A stretch of 64,000 nucleotides of DNA from Leptospiraceae bacterium (GTDB lineage: Bacteria > Spirochaetota > Leptospiria > Leptospirales > Leptonemataceae): NCBI GenBank assembly GCA_002717505.1, contig PBEB01000016.1:1-64000 (forward strand). Direction: 5' to 3'. The position numbers and the translations under genes were made by a program. Under the pieces are notes generated by a model that was given only the letters and a program-made list of their open reading frames with translations, was not told where the DNA came from and did not search any database. This document shows, piece by piece, positions 25,768-35,553 of the stretch. The stretch's first letter is position 1. Each line of letters starts with the position of its first letter.

Positions 25768-27021
25768 CTAATTCGAGAAGTCTTCTTGAAGTACGCTTCG
25801 AAGAATTCTTGAGGTGGCTGGATCGTTCAAGATCTGAAAGTGGTTCCTGCCCAGGATACAATGCACTCGATTGGATGGATTCTTTTTCTTCGCATAGACC
25901 CGGGCAGAAAGATAGGCCAGCGAGACTTCTTCGACTACGCCATCCCCCAGCCAGGATTCCCAGACATTATTATTCTTGGTGATCAAGCTGTAGATTTGAG
26001 TGGCGGGCACGGCATCAAGTTCACCGAAATACAGTCGATTGTCTTGCTCCTGGTCCTGAGGACGAATGCGACCCTGACTCAAGTCTTCGATGGCTGCACT
26101 TCGTTCCAGTTCCGGATAATTCAACAATTGATTGGCCAGCTGCGATAGCCCGGCCAGTCCGAGCCCAATCCAGAATCCCATCTTCTCCAGAAAGGAACCT
26201 GCATCTGGCGAACTGATCATCAGTACATGACGAATCCAGTGCTGCAGGCTCTTTTCCGAAGATTGATCCTGGTCCAGGGCCGATCTCAGGATCAGGCCGC
26301 CTTCGCTATAAGCGATAAGATCGATGGGCTCGGAATGAAGCTCTTTGAGGCTTCGCAGGAGGCTCAGAAGCTGTGCTCCTGTTTCTGGAATGGATTGCAG
26401 AGGCGGAAAGCGCAAAAAGGCAGGATAGATTTCCATGGAGTCCACGGTTTCAGGAAAAGAAAATGGAGTACCGGAGTTACTCCAGAGGCTTTCATCGGAA
26501 AAAAGGCCGGGCAGAAACACTGCCATCCTGGAGTGGCCGGATTGTTTGAAGTCGGCCATCAGCTCTTCAAGACTGAGATCAGATCCGTTTTTGCGAAAGG
26601 ATGTTTGAATACTCTGCTCTGCGGCCCGGAAGCTGGAGCCCATGATACTGACGGTGGGCACATTCTCAAGCACCGAGCGTCTCACCGAGGTGTCGGCCAG
26701 ACGATAGGATTCCACCGTGGACTGGAATGCTCCCTCAAAGGCCTGGTGAAGGTCTGCCAGGGTAGTTTCCAGAATTTGAGGTGCATCCTGGGCTGCCTGC
26801 TGCAGACGATCTCCGGCGCTCTTAACTGCTCTGGCAAAGCCAGTGCGATCCACAAATGGAGAATCGGAGAGCTTTTCCAGTTGCTGCCCGGACCAGGACA
26901 GACTATGGGAAAGAAATCGCTGCAGTCGTTCCGCTCCATCCTCTGGAATGGCTTTATGGATCTCGTCCTCCAGCCGGGGCCGCCGCTTCTTTCGGCTTTC
27001 GGAAGGGTCAGAATCTGCCAT
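25768..27021 (-). CDS. Alpha/beta hydrolase with long helical N-terminus
   Basis: About 417 aa from the ATG at 27021; the frame is open a further 29 codons, but the extension looks unrelated and no Shine-Dalgarno settles the choice. The first 170 residues are helical and polar. The hydrolase domain begins near VFLPGLFSDESLW, has the nucleophile elbow AYSEGGL (Ser), and offers LGDGVV and RNHFQIL for the acid and His. LISSPDAG-like text after the elbow resembles PGAP1/lipase-type enzymes. No signal peptide. It sits next to the cyclase on the same strand and diverges from the aldehyde dehydrogenase gene. Confidence 0.65.
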   Translation of the reverse strand: MADSDPSESRKKRRPRLEDEIHKAIPEDGAERLQRFLSHSLSWSGQQLEKLSDSPFVDRTGFARAVKSAGDRLQQAAQDAPQILETTLADLHQAFEGAFQSTVESYRLADTSVRRSVLENVPTVSIMGSSFRAAEQSIQTSFRKNGSDLSLEELMADFKQSGHSRMAVFLPGLFSDESLWSNSGTPFSFPETVDSMEIYPAFLRFPPLQSIPETGAQLLSLLRSLKELHSEPIDLIAYSEGGLILRSALDQDQSSEKSLQHWIRHVLMISSPDAGSFLEKMGFWIGLGLAGLSQLANQLLNYPELERSAAIEDLSQGRIRPQDQEQDNRLYFGELDAVPATQIYSLITKNNNVWESWLGDGVVEEVSLAYLSARVYAKKKNPSNRVHCILGRNHFQILNDPATSRILRSVLQEDFSN

Positions 27022-27193
27022 AATGCAAGACACAGGCTGGCGGTCTGAATTACAAGCCTTTCGGAAAAAGCTTGTAACCCTGGTTCCAGACCGGTCATCC
27101 TGCCTCATAGTGGAGGGGATCGGTCAGGCAGAATCGACTACCTCCTGGTAAATATAGATGATGTCGGAAGATCATTCGGCGAACGGGGGAATT

Positions 27194-28804
27194 ATGTCAG
27201 AAACAATCTTGCAAGAGCGAACCGGATCCGGTTCCAGACAGGCCTTCAGCCCTGCGACGGGAGAAGTAATTGGCCAGTATGAGCCCACAGATATGAGTCA
27301 TGTGCCTGAATTGGTAGCCAGAGCACGAAAAGCGCAGAAGGACTGGGCTTCACTGAGCTTTCGTCAGCGAAAGAAGCAGATTCTTAAGATGCGAGACTAT
27401 ATTGTGGAGCATGCAGAAGAGCTGGCAGACATAGTGAGCAAAGAGAACGGAAAGTCCAGAGTGGATGCTCTGGCCACTGAAGTGGTGCCCTGCGCTCTGG
27501 CTGCGAACTGGTATGCGAAAAGGGCCAAAGGGGTGCTGAAACCTTTTAAACTGTCCGGCTCTACGATTCTGTTCTTCAATAAGAAAAATGAAATGATGCA
27601 TGTGCCTCTGGGTGTGGTAGGCATAATCAGCCCCTGGAACTATCCACTGTCCATTCCATTCGGTGAGGTAGTGATGGGGCTTATGGCCGGAAATGCCATT
27701 GTTCTGAAGGTTGCCGGAGCTACGGTCATGGTAGGAAAAGCCATTGAAAAGATCGTAGCCGCTGCAGATCTTCCTTCCGGATTGTTTACCCATATCATTG
27801 GTAGCGGAGGGGCTGTTTCCACCGCGATGTTCGAAAACGGGGTAGATAAGATCTTTTTTACAGGCAGTGTTCCTACCGGCAAAGAACTGATGAAGCAGGC
27901 GGCGGACACATTGACTCCGCTTTCTCTGGAACTGGGTGGAAAGGATCCTATGGTTGTGTTCGAAGATGCAGATCTCGAACGTGCCACCAACGGTGCCGTC
28001 TGGGCTGGTTATCAGAATGCCGGTCAGAGTTGCGGTGGAGTGGAAAGGATTTACGTTCAGGAGAAGGTCTATGATCGCTTTGTAGATATGCTGGCGAAAA
28101 AGACATCAGCTCTGCGACATGGACCGGATCGGGACTTCGATGTGGATATGGGTTCCATGACTACGGAAGCTCAGCGAAACATCGTACACCGTCATGTTCA
28201 GAGCGCCATCGAGCATGGAGCCTCAGTGGTTGCCACCTCTCGTTCTATAGACTCGCAGGCGGAAGAGAAAGGCTATTTCTATCCTGCAACTCTGATGACC
28301 GGCGTTGATCACTCTATGGATGTGATGCGCGAAGAAACCTTCGGCCCTGTACTTCCGGTGATGAAGTTCAGAACAGAACAGGAGGCTGTGGAACTGGCCA
28401 ATGATAGCACCATGGCTCTGACATCATCCGTATGGACCAGGAACAAGAAACGGGCTCGTCGCGTGGGAGCTGCACTTCAATCCGGAGTAACCACCGTTAA
28501 CGATCATCTCTATACTCATGGCCAATCGGAAACTCCCTGGGGAGGCTGGAAGGAATCTGGCATAGGACGAACCCATGGAAAGTTCGGTCTTCTGGAGATG
28601 ACCCATCCGAAGCTCATTAACTATGATATTCTGCCTTCTCGCAGAAATCTGTGGTGGCATCCGTTCTCCCGTAGAACGTACGATGCTCTACTTCAGGCTC
28701 TTCGCTTCAACTACGCTGGCGGAAATCCGTTTCGCAAGCTTTCAAACGGACTGAGATTAATGGGATATATGATTCCCAAAATGTTCGGTCGCTGGAAAGT
28801 CTAA
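27194..28804 (+). CDS. Aldehyde dehydrogenase (succinate-semialdehyde type)
   Basis: About 536 aa from ATG 27194, which has GGGGGA seven bases before it; an upstream ATGATG (27158) in frame has no such site. NAD(P) aldehyde dehydrogenase features: SPWNYPLSIPFGEV, the Gly-rich FTGSVPTGKEL, LELGGKDP with the general-base Glu, and GQSCGG with the catalytic Cys. The C-terminal 55 residues (RRNLWWHPFSRRTYDALL) extend past the usual end and match a group of actinobacterial-style succinate-semialdehyde dehydrogenases. Substrate not certain. Confidence 0.9.
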   Translation: MSETILQERTGSGSRQAFSPATGEVIGQYEPTDMSHVPELVARARKAQKDWASLSFRQRKKQILKMRDYIVEHAEELADIVSKENGKSRVDALATEVVPCALAANWYAKRAKGVLKPFKLSGSTILFFNKKNEMMHVPLGVVGIISPWNYPLSIPFGEVVMGLMAGNAIVLKVAGATVMVGKAIEKIVAAADLPSGLFTHIIGSGGAVSTAMFENGVDKIFFTGSVPTGKELMKQAADTLTPLSLELGGKDPMVVFEDADLERATNGAVWAGYQNAGQSCGGVERIYVQEKVYDRFVDMLAKKTSALRHGPDRDFDVDMGSMTTEAQRNIVHRHVQSAIEHGASVVATSRSIDSQAEEKGYFYPATLMTGVDHSMDVMREETFGPVLPVMKFRTEQEAVELANDSTMALTSSVWTRNKKRARRVGAALQSGVTTVNDHLYTHGQSETPWGGWKESGIGRTHGKFGLLEMTHPKLINYDILPSRRNLWWHPFSRRTYDALLQALRFNYAGGNPFRKLSNGLRLMGYMIPKMFGRWKV

Positions 28805-28813
28805 TCCTGTGCC

Positions 28814-28832
28814 GGGCCTCCGGGTCCGGCCC
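28814..28832 (+). terminator. Possible weak hairpin after the aldehyde dehydrogenase
   Basis: A GGGCC/GGCCC stem with a 9-nt loop lies ten bases after the stop codon. It has no T tract, so termination is uncertain. Confidence 0.3.
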
Positions 28833-28907
28833 ATCTATTCGGGGGCGAAGCCTTCCCTTCGAAGCGGAATAGAATCAATTAAAATATAGGACAGAAGAAA
28901 GATAGAT

Positions 28908-29678
28908 ATGAACCTGGAAGGAAAAACTGTACTGGTAACTGGATCTGCATCTGGATTGGGCTACGCTATGATTCAGGCATTTGCTCGCAAGAAAGCCAGA
29001 GTGGTAGTAAGCGATATTAATCAAGAAAAAGTAGATCAGGCTCTTGCTTCATTGAAATCGGAGGGTATTGAGGCTCTGGGTATCCCCTGTAACGTTAGTG
29101 ATGAAAAAGAAGTGGAGCATCTGTTTGCCGAGGTTGTAAAGCAGACCTCCCGATTGGATGTGGCGGTGCTAAATGCAGGTATTCTGCGAGACGGAAAGCT
29201 AGTAAGCGTAGATCGTCAGACCAGTGCTGTAAAAGATAAAATGAGTCTATCCCAGTGGCAATCGGTAATCGATGTGAACCTTACCGGCGTTTTTCTATGT
29301 GCCCGGGAAGCGGCGGCGGCCATGATCAATCTCCAGAGTCCTGGTGTTATTATTCCCATCTCTTCGGTGGCCCGCCATGGAAACCCGGGACAGACCAACT
29401 ATTCCGCTGCAAAAGCAGGAGTGGCCGCTATGACCAGAGCCTGGGCTCTGGAGCTGGCACGGCATTCCATTCGAGTGGCCGGGGTTTCCCCTGGATTCAT
29501 TGCCACCGAGATGGTTCTACAGGTAATGAATCAGAAAGCCCTGGAGCAATGGCAGCAAAAGATTCCCATCGGTCGTCTGGGTAAACCGGAAGAGATCGCA
29601 GATACTACGGTATTCATTGCTGAAAACGACCTGGTGAATGGGGAGATTATGGAAATTACCGGCGGAGTAAGGGTGTGA
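28908..29678 (+). CDS. Short-chain dehydrogenase/reductase (FabG-like)
   Basis: 256 aa. Classical [11 protein letters not shown] (11-18) for the cofactor, NAGI (near 88-91), the catalytic Ser in [14 protein letters not shown] for Tyr/Lys, and PGFIATEM. Asp in VSDIN at the end of the second strand favours NAD(H). The length and C-terminal ITGG are those of 3-oxoacyl-ACP or hydroxyacyl-CoA reductases. Its stop codon overlaps the start of the sensor gene that follows. Confidence 0.9.
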   Translation: MNLEGKTVLVTGSASGLGYAMIQAFARKKARVVVSDINQEKVDQALASLKSEGIEALGIPCNVSDEKEVEHLFAEVVKQTSRLDVAVLNAGILRDGKLVSVDRQTSAVKDKMSLSQWQSVIDVNLTGVFLCAREAAAAMINLQSPGVIIPISSVARHGNPGQTNYSAAKAGVAAMTRAWALELARHSIRVAGVSPGFIATEMVLQVMNQKALEQWQQKIPIGRLGKPEEIADTTVFIAENDLVNGEIMEITGGVRV

Positions 29679-31816
29679 ATCGAAAGGTTTTTTCTGTCCT
29701 TGCAGTCTGGACACTCTGCATGATGCCTGTGGCCCAAGAACTCGGGGCAGCGCCCGGGGAATCTTTGAGTCTTACAGATTCTCTGGAGCGAACATCGATT
29801 CAACCTTTTGCCAGCTTTTCAAAAGGGGGGAGGAATGCTCTAGAAATCTGGAATTCCCGGGATTCATTCCAGCCCCTGGAAGACAATTCCTTCGGATATT
29901 CCGATGAAGTCTACTGGGTGCGATTCTCTGTTAGCAACTCCTCCGCGAAATCGCTGAAACTGTTTCTCGAATACGATTTTTCTCCATTCGACGATATTCA
30001 GATTTTCCGTGTTGGGAGCGGAGAAGATCCGGCCCAGGCTTTAAAGGAACCTGTGGCCACCGGCGGCGATCGATTTCCATTTTCGCATCGGGAGATCTCA
30101 TACAGGAATGTGATCTTTTCTTTTGACCAGGCCGCGAACACGGACTATCAGTACCTGCTCAGGCTGGAAACCTCCAGTTCTATGATAATTCCCATCTATG
30201 CGATGGGCGGACCGGCCATGACTTCTCGCATCGGTACCGAACAGATCATCCTTGGGCTGTACTATGGCATTATGCTGGCCATGGTGGTGACCAACCTTTT
30301 CCTGTTATTCTCAACGCGAGATCGGACTTATCTGTTTTATGTTCTATTCATACTTTCCTATGTGCTATTCCAGGCTACGCTCAACGGTCTGTCCTTTCAA
30401 TATCTGTGGCCGAATGCAGTAACCTGGGGAAATAATAGTCTGCCGTTCTTTATCTTTCTAACCTGCGGACTCATCCTGATATTCTGCCGGGCATATCTGC
30501 GCACGAAAAACTACACCCCCAGGACAGATCGCATCTACTGGATTGTGCTGGTTCTCAATATTACCGGAATGCTTTCAGCGCTTTTTCTGTTCAATTACAG
30601 GATCAATCTGATCGCTTCTATGGTTCTGACCCTGTCTACACTTGTTCTGGTTCTGACCAACGGAATTCATATCATGGTCCTGGGAGCGCGACAGGCCCGT
30701 TTTTTTCTGGCGGCCTGGCTTTTCTTTTTAATGGGCGGCGCTTTGAATGTGTTAAAATCTGCCGGTATTTTGCCGGATTCAATGCTTACGACCTATGGGA
30801 TTCAGATTGGTTCTGCTCTGGAAGCAATGATATTGTCCCTGGGAATGGGGGACCGAATCAATCAGCTCTCTGCGTCGTTACAGCGAAACGTAAAGGCATT
30901 GAGCGTTGCTCAAAATGAATCGGAAAAGGTAAGCATTCGCCTGCAAACACTTGTAGAAGAAGCGGATGACTTTATCTTCACTCTGGACGAGTCCTGGAAC
31001 TTTACCATGGTCAACAAGACCTTTAGGCGAATCCTGAAATACGATCAGGATGAATTGCTGAGTATGAACTTTCTGGAACTGATCTACAATCGGGACTGGA
31101 AGGATTCTCTGAATAAGATCTTCGCCCTGGAAAAACTGGAAGAATTGACCAAACCCGGAACATCGGTCTCTTTCCAAACGGAATTCAAGCAAAAGCATGT
31201 CATGGAGCCCCGAGATGCTCAAATCCAACTGCAGTACCTTCAATATGAAGACGGTCGTAGAGAGATTCTGGGCCGGGGAAGTATCATTACCGAAGATGTT
31301 CTGGCCCGCTATCTGATCAAGGAGAGAGTAGAGTTTTCCATTGAGAATTACGTGCGAAATGCAGAGATATTGAGCCAGAGGTTGAGTTCTCTGATTTCGC
31401 GATTCGCAGATGCAGAGGTTCAAATGACAGTTCGAACCAGTCTGCGAGAAATCATCATCAATGCCATCGAACATGGAAACCTGGAAATCACTTTTGATGA
31501 AAAAACGAAGGCTCTGGAAGAAGGAAGTTATCTGGCATTAATCGAGGAGCGTCGAGAGGTTCCGGAGTTCAAAAGCCGTAAGGTATTTCTGGAATACTCC
31601 ATCGATGAGGATAGAGTTGCTTTTCGGGTAACCGATGAAGGCAAAGGCTTTGATCATCGAAAGATGCTCAAGACCGATGAGAAAAAGCTAAACGAAGACT
31701 TCATGGCCCATGGCCGGGGAATCATGATGACAGTGTCTGCATTTGACATTGTTCGCTACAATGAGAAAGGGAATCGAGTAGCGCTGGTTAAGTATTTCAA
31801 AAAGAACCAATCCTGA
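29675..31816 (+). CDS. 7TM-DISM sensor with PAS and RsbW-like ATPase domain
   Basis: 713 aa. Signal peptide (1-25); an extracellular 7TMR-DISM type 2 beta domain (about 30-175); seven membrane helices (about 185-395) with [18 protein letters not shown]-type first helix; a coiled linker; a PAS domain (about 420-545); and a GHKL ATPase (about 560-713) with N box [19 protein letters not shown] and GRGIMMTV. The phospho-acceptor H box of a histidine kinase is absent, so it probably acts as an anti-sigma-type serine kinase or ATP-dependent switch on an STAS-type partner. Starts with GTG overlapping the SDR stop by 4 nt. Confidence 0.88.
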   Translation: MNRKVFSVLAVWTLCMMPVAQELGAAPGESLSLTDSLERTSIQPFASFSKGGRNALEIWNSRDSFQPLEDNSFGYSDEVYWVRFSVSNSSAKSLKLFLEYDFSPFDDIQIFRVGSGEDPAQALKEPVATGGDRFPFSHREISYRNVIFSFDQAANTDYQYLLRLETSSSMIIPIYAMGGPAMTSRIGTEQIILGLYYGIMLAMVVTNLFLLFSTRDRTYLFYVLFILSYVLFQATLNGLSFQYLWPNAVTWGNNSLPFFIFLTCGLILIFCRAYLRTKNYTPRTDRIYWIVLVLNITGMLSALFLFNYRINLIASMVLTLSTLVLVLTNGIHIMVLGARQARFFLAAWLFFLMGGALNVLKSAGILPDSMLTTYGIQIGSALEAMILSLGMGDRINQLSASLQRNVKALSVAQNESEKVSIRLQTLVEEADDFIFTLDESWNFTMVNKTFRRILKYDQDELLSMNFLELIYNRDWKDSLNKIFALEKLEELTKPGTSVSFQTEFKQKHVMEPRDAQIQLQYLQYEDGRREILGRGSIITEDVLARYLIKERVEFSIENYVRNAEILSQRLSSLISRFADAEVQMTVRTSLREIIINAIEHGNLEITFDEKTKALEEGSYLALIEERREVPEFKSRKVFLEYSIDEDRVAFRVTDEGKGFDHRKMLKTDEKKLNEDFMAHGRGIMMTVSAFDIVRYNEKGNRVALVKYFKKNQS

Positions 31817-32716
31817 ATGAAAAAATCCCGGTATCGCGGAAGGCTGGCCCCATCGCCCACGGGCTTTCTTCATCCCGGTCATCTTTCTACGTTTCTGATG
31901 GCTGCCAGGCGAAGCAGAGAAAACGACGGAACCTTGATTCTGCGTATGGAGGATCTGGACCGGGCCCGCTGCAAAAAAGAATATGATGATGCGGCACTGG
32001 AAGATCTCAGCCATTTTCTGACCTGGGATGAGGGGCCGGATTTGGGAGGTCCATTCCAGCCCTATCGACAATCCCAGCGTTTCAGCGAGAATATCTACCT
32101 GGAATTCTGGCGACGATTGCGCGACGGTGGATGGATTTATCCCTGCAATTACACTCGAAGAGAAATTCGAGCAAGGCAGAGCGAATTGAATCTGAAAGCA
32201 GGTCCTACAGGTGAGATTCCCTTTCCAGTACAGCTTCGGTCCGATCCTGCTCAATCCAGGGATTTTGATCGACCGGGCAGGCAGGCATTTCGCTTTCGCA
32301 TCCCTTCGGAAAAGGTAGCCTTTCTGGATCATTACCTGGGCTCTCTGGAATACGATGCCGGAAAGGAGTTTGGGGATTTCTTGATCTGGAGCGTGGAAGG
32401 TTATCCGTCTTACGAATTCGCTGTGGTGGTGGACGATGCTTTGATGGGAATAACAGAGGTGGTACGGGGGCAGGATCTCTTACTCTCTACCGCCCGGCAG
32501 ATATTGATTTATCGGGCCCTGCAACTATCAATACCCGAATTCTTTCATTGTCCGCTGTTAAAGGATGCAAAGGGAGAACGCCTGGCAAAACGGAAAGGAT
32601 CGGCTACCATTCGATCATTGTTGCAGAATGGCTGGAGCGTTCATCGCATCTCTGAAAGCTGTATGGCTGATTCTCCTGATCCAGATCTGATCCAGGCGAT
32701 TTCGAAAGGCGTTTAG
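31817..32716 (+). CDS. gluQ: Glutamyl-Q tRNA(Asp) synthetase
   Basis: 299 aa, a truncated class I GluRS catalytic domain without anticodon-binding domain. Signatures: RLAPSPTGFLHPGH (HIGH-type), LRMEDLDRAR, EFAVVVDDALMGITEVVRGQDL and AKRKGS in the KMSKS position. Known members attach glutamate to queuosine at position 34 of tRNA(Asp). In the E. coli enzyme a zinc is held by CxC plus a later Tyr/Cys; here only YPCNY remains and the distal Cys is missing, so zinc binding looks lost. It begins immediately after the sensor gene stop codon. Confidence 0.9.
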   Translation: MKKSRYRGRLAPSPTGFLHPGHLSTFLMAARRSRENDGTLILRMEDLDRARCKKEYDDAALEDLSHFLTWDEGPDLGGPFQPYRQSQRFSENIYLEFWRRLRDGGWIYPCNYTRREIRARQSELNLKAGPTGEIPFPVQLRSDPAQSRDFDRPGRQAFRFRIPSEKVAFLDHYLGSLEYDAGKEFGDFLIWSVEGYPSYEFAVVVDDALMGITEVVRGQDLLLSTARQILIYRALQLSIPEFFHCPLLKDAKGERLAKRKGSATIRSLLQNGWSVHRISESCMADSPDPDLIQAISKGV

Positions 32717-32776
32717 GCGGCAGCGGATGGAAAAGGAAAGGGTGGGCACACTGAAGCAAATTGCATCCATGGCACT

Positions 32777-34510
32777 GTGAAGAGCCGAGAACCCTTCGAG
32801 CAATCCAATAGCCCTGAGCGGGAAGCGAATTCCAACACCAGGAAGTTGGAGAAATACATCGGCAGAAGACAATTTCTGAAGCTTGGAGCGGCCGCAGGCG
32901 CCGGTCTGGCTCTCAGTCATTGCTCCAGCCTGCGAACCCTGCGACGAATGTCCGGGGATTTTGATGTAATCCTGCGCAATGGCACAATCGTGGATGGCAC
33001 CGGCAACGCAGCCTTTCGCGCCGATGTAGGTATTTTCGACGATGAAATCGGGGCGATTGGCAATCTAGCGGATGCCCGAGCATCCACTATCTACGATTGT
33101 ACCGGCCTTCATGTATTTCCAGGATTTGTGGATCTACATTCCCATAGCGACTATGTACTGTTCCAGGATCGAAGGGCAATATCCAAGATATTCCAGGGAG
33201 TTACTACAGAGATTGTAGGGCAGGATGGTCGGTCCCCGGGGCCTTTCACCGATTCCCTTGGCCGAGCCATGCATTCCTATATGCAGTCTCGCTTCGGCAC
33301 ATTGCCCTACTGGAAAACAGTGGCCGGATACTACGATGCTCTGGAAGACCTGGGAACTACCGTTAATGTCAAAACTATGATAGGCTCCGGTGTGCTCAGA
33401 CAGGGGCAGGCCGGTTATGAGCGGCGAAAGCTCACTTCCAGAGAAATGCGAAATATCCGGGCTCTGATTGATGATGCCCTGGATCAGGGAGCCTGCGGTC
33501 TGAGTAGCGGCCTGGAATACATGCCCAACGCTCATTCCAGCACAGAAGAACTGATCGAAATGTGCAGAAATGTTCGAGTGTATTCCACGCATATGAGAAA
33601 TGAAGATGACCGGGTTCTGGAGGCGATGATCGAAGCCATTCGCATAGCCACAGAGTCAAGGGTTCGGTTGAACATAAGTCACTTCAAACTGCAGGGGCAG
33701 AGAAACTGGGACAAGGTAGGCTCTGCCTTTCATTTGATTCATGAAGCCAGGGAAAACGGATTAAAGCTGACTATGGATAGGTATCCCTATACTGCCTACC
33801 ATACAGCTCTGAACAGTTTGTTCCCTATCTGGGCTCAAAAGAAAGGAATCAATCTTTCGCTGGCTCGTGGCCGCGATGGGGATGTTCTGCGACGTCAGGT
33901 AGAAGATAAGATTTCCGGTATTGGGGGGTATGATCGTATTCGACTGGGTGTGGTTTATTCCAATAGATACAAAAAGTACTCGGGAAAAAGCCTGGCTGAA
34001 GTAGCGCGTTCCACCGGAAAACCTCCCTATGAACTGATGTTCGACATTGCTTCCAGCGGTTCTGCCTCTACGGTTGTATTTGCCATGAGCGAGGAGAATT
34101 TGATTCGCATCTATTCAGATCCAGAGGCGGCCATAGCTTCAGATGGATCGGGTTTAAATCCTGGAATGAAAGGAAATCCACATCCGCGAAACTACGGTAC
34201 TTTCAGTCATTTTTTGAGATATTTTGTTTTAGAGAAGAGTATTATGCCTCTGGAGCAAGCGGTTCGAAAATGTAGTTCGCTGCCAGCGTCCATTGCAGGA
34301 ATTACCGACCGGGGCCAGATCCAGGAAGGATGGAAAGCTGACATCGCAGTGTTTGATCTAAAAAAGGTGCGTAGCTATGCCAGCTATGATAACCCTATAC
34401 GAATCTCAGCTGGTGTGGAGGCGCTCCTTGTGAATGGATCTTTTACCATTCGCAATGCCCGGTTCAACGGAACTTACAGCGGGCGGCCGTTGCGCAATGT
34501 AGTGAGCTAA
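32777..34510 (+). CDS. D-aminoacylase-type amidohydrolase, Tat lipoprotein
   Basis: 577 aa. The N-terminus carries a twin-arginine motif (GRRQFLK, about 29-35), a hydrophobic core and a lipobox LSHC, so it should be exported folded and lipidated. The amidohydrolase part starts FDVILRNGTIVDGTG, has the metal motif HSHSD, and continues with STHMRNEDD and ISHFKLQG, as in N-acyl-D-amino-acid deacylases. Start is GTG at 32777, about 60 bp after gluQ. A role in recycling D-amino-acid derivatives in the envelope is inferred from the family. Confidence 0.88.
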   Translation: MKSREPFEQSNSPEREANSNTRKLEKYIGRRQFLKLGAAAGAGLALSHCSSLRTLRRMSGDFDVILRNGTIVDGTGNAAFRADVGIFDDEIGAIGNLADARASTIYDCTGLHVFPGFVDLHSHSDYVLFQDRRAISKIFQGVTTEIVGQDGRSPGPFTDSLGRAMHSYMQSRFGTLPYWKTVAGYYDALEDLGTTVNVKTMIGSGVLRQGQAGYERRKLTSREMRNIRALIDDALDQGACGLSSGLEYMPNAHSSTEELIEMCRNVRVYSTHMRNEDDRVLEAMIEAIRIATESRVRLNISHFKLQGQRNWDKVGSAFHLIHEARENGLKLTMDRYPYTAYHTALNSLFPIWAQKKGINLSLARGRDGDVLRRQVEDKISGIGGYDRIRLGVVYSNRYKKYSGKSLAEVARSTGKPPYELMFDIASSGSASTVVFAMSEENLIRIYSDPEAAIASDGSGLNPGMKGNPHPRNYGTFSHFLRYFVLEKSIMPLEQAVRKCSSLPASIAGITDRGQIQEGWKADIAVFDLKKVRSYASYDNPIRISAGVEALLVNGSFTIRNARFNGTYSGRPLRNVVS

Positions 34511-34681
34511 GGGGCTCACCGCAAGGCCCTGAAAGGCGGAGTCAGAGCCACATGGCAAGATTCTGTCATGGAGTATTTGCTCAGCGGCGCATGGCCACGA
34601 ATCGAGCAAAGGGGGCTGGGATACCGGCGGTCTAAACCTGGATGACTCAGTTTGAACCGCCAGGCTGGTCCAGCAGTTAGG

Positions 34682-35404
34682 CTAGAGTCCCATATCCTCG
34701 CGAATATTTCTCAGAAAGGTGCTGCCCACCGGTAACACTGTTTCATCATCATTCTTCAGAACTAAGAGGAATTTACCATTCTCCTGGGTATCCAGACGGT
34801 CCAGAAAATCGATGTTAATGGCATATTTCTTATGGATTCGCAGAAATTGGGGATCGGGCAGGCGTTCCAGCAAATCCTTGATCAACGCATTGCAGTCCAG
34901 ATCCTGTTCTAGAGTGTGTATGATTGTGCTCTTGTTGTTCGCCGTCAGATAGATAATGTCTGAGAACTTCACAAATTGATGGGAGCCCTTTTGCTGCAAG
35001 AAGAGGCCTTTGCTCCTGCTGTGGTCTGAGTCTTCCGCGGTGAGGCTGGGAATCAATGAGGCTGCTTTCGCCACAGCTTTCTTGAACCGTTCCCGGCTTA
35101 TGGGCTTCAGTAGATAATCCACGGCCCCCAGTTCAAAAGCTTCCACTGCGTATTCTTTGTACACCGTTGTGAAGATAATGTAGGGCACGTAATCCAGTTG
35201 TTCGATGACCTGTAAACCATTCAGAAAGGGCAGGTTGATATCCAGAAAGCAAAGATCGTATCGGTTCTCTTTGAGCTTTTCCAGAGCTTCTCTTCCGTTT
35301 CGGGCCACAGCCCCCAGATTCAGCTGCTCCTCACCGATTACGTATTCAATAAGCAGTTCCCTGGAGGGAGCCTCATCTTCCACCACAATGGTGTTTAGAT
35401 ACAT
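34682..35404 (-). CDS. LytTR-family response regulator
   Basis: 240 aa. The receiver domain (1-120) has VVEDE, phospho-acceptor Asp in LCFLDINLP, TTVYKEYA and DYLLKPIS. The LytTR DNA-binding domain (about 145-240) shows DIIYLTANNKSTIIHT and FLRIHKKYAIN. Regulators of this class usually have a LytS-type or 7TM kinase next door; none is encoded here, so it is an orphan, possibly served by a sensor elsewhere such as the 7TM-DISM protein 3 kb upstream (speculative). Confidence 0.92.
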   Translation of the reverse strand: MYLNTIVVEDEAPSRELLIEYVIGEEQLNLGAVARNGREALEKLKENRYDLCFLDINLPFLNGLQVIEQLDYVPYIIFTTVYKEYAVEAFELGAVDYLLKPISRERFKKAVAKAASLIPSLTAEDSDHSRSKGLFLQQKGSHQFVKFSDIIYLTANNKSTIIHTLEQDLDCNALIKDLLERLPDPQFLRIHKKYAINIDFLDRLDTQENGKFLLVLKNDDETVLPVGSTFLRNIREDMGL

Positions 35405-35451
35405 GATATTACAGAAATTTAGATCCCCTTAAGGTCAATGCAATTCGGGGC

Positions 35452-35474
35452 AAAAAGAGGGCCCCTCAGGGCCC
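35452..35474 (-). terminator. Rho-independent terminator of the porin gene
   Basis: On the minus strand, GGGCCC-TGAG-GGGCCC is followed by TCTTTTTG, 80 bases after the porin stop. It separates the porin from the LytTR gene on the same strand. Confidence 0.75.
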
Positions 35475-35553
35475 GGAGTTCTTTGCATTGCAGTCCTCTG
35501 AAAAGAGGTGCAGCCTTCTGATGGGAAAGCTGCATTTGGGGTTCTGAATTAGC

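Noticed and set aside
26227-27048. 273-codon plus-strand frame opposite the hydrolase gene
   Set aside because: Antisense shadow; no family, no ribosome site, and the minus-strand hydrolase has catalytic motifs.
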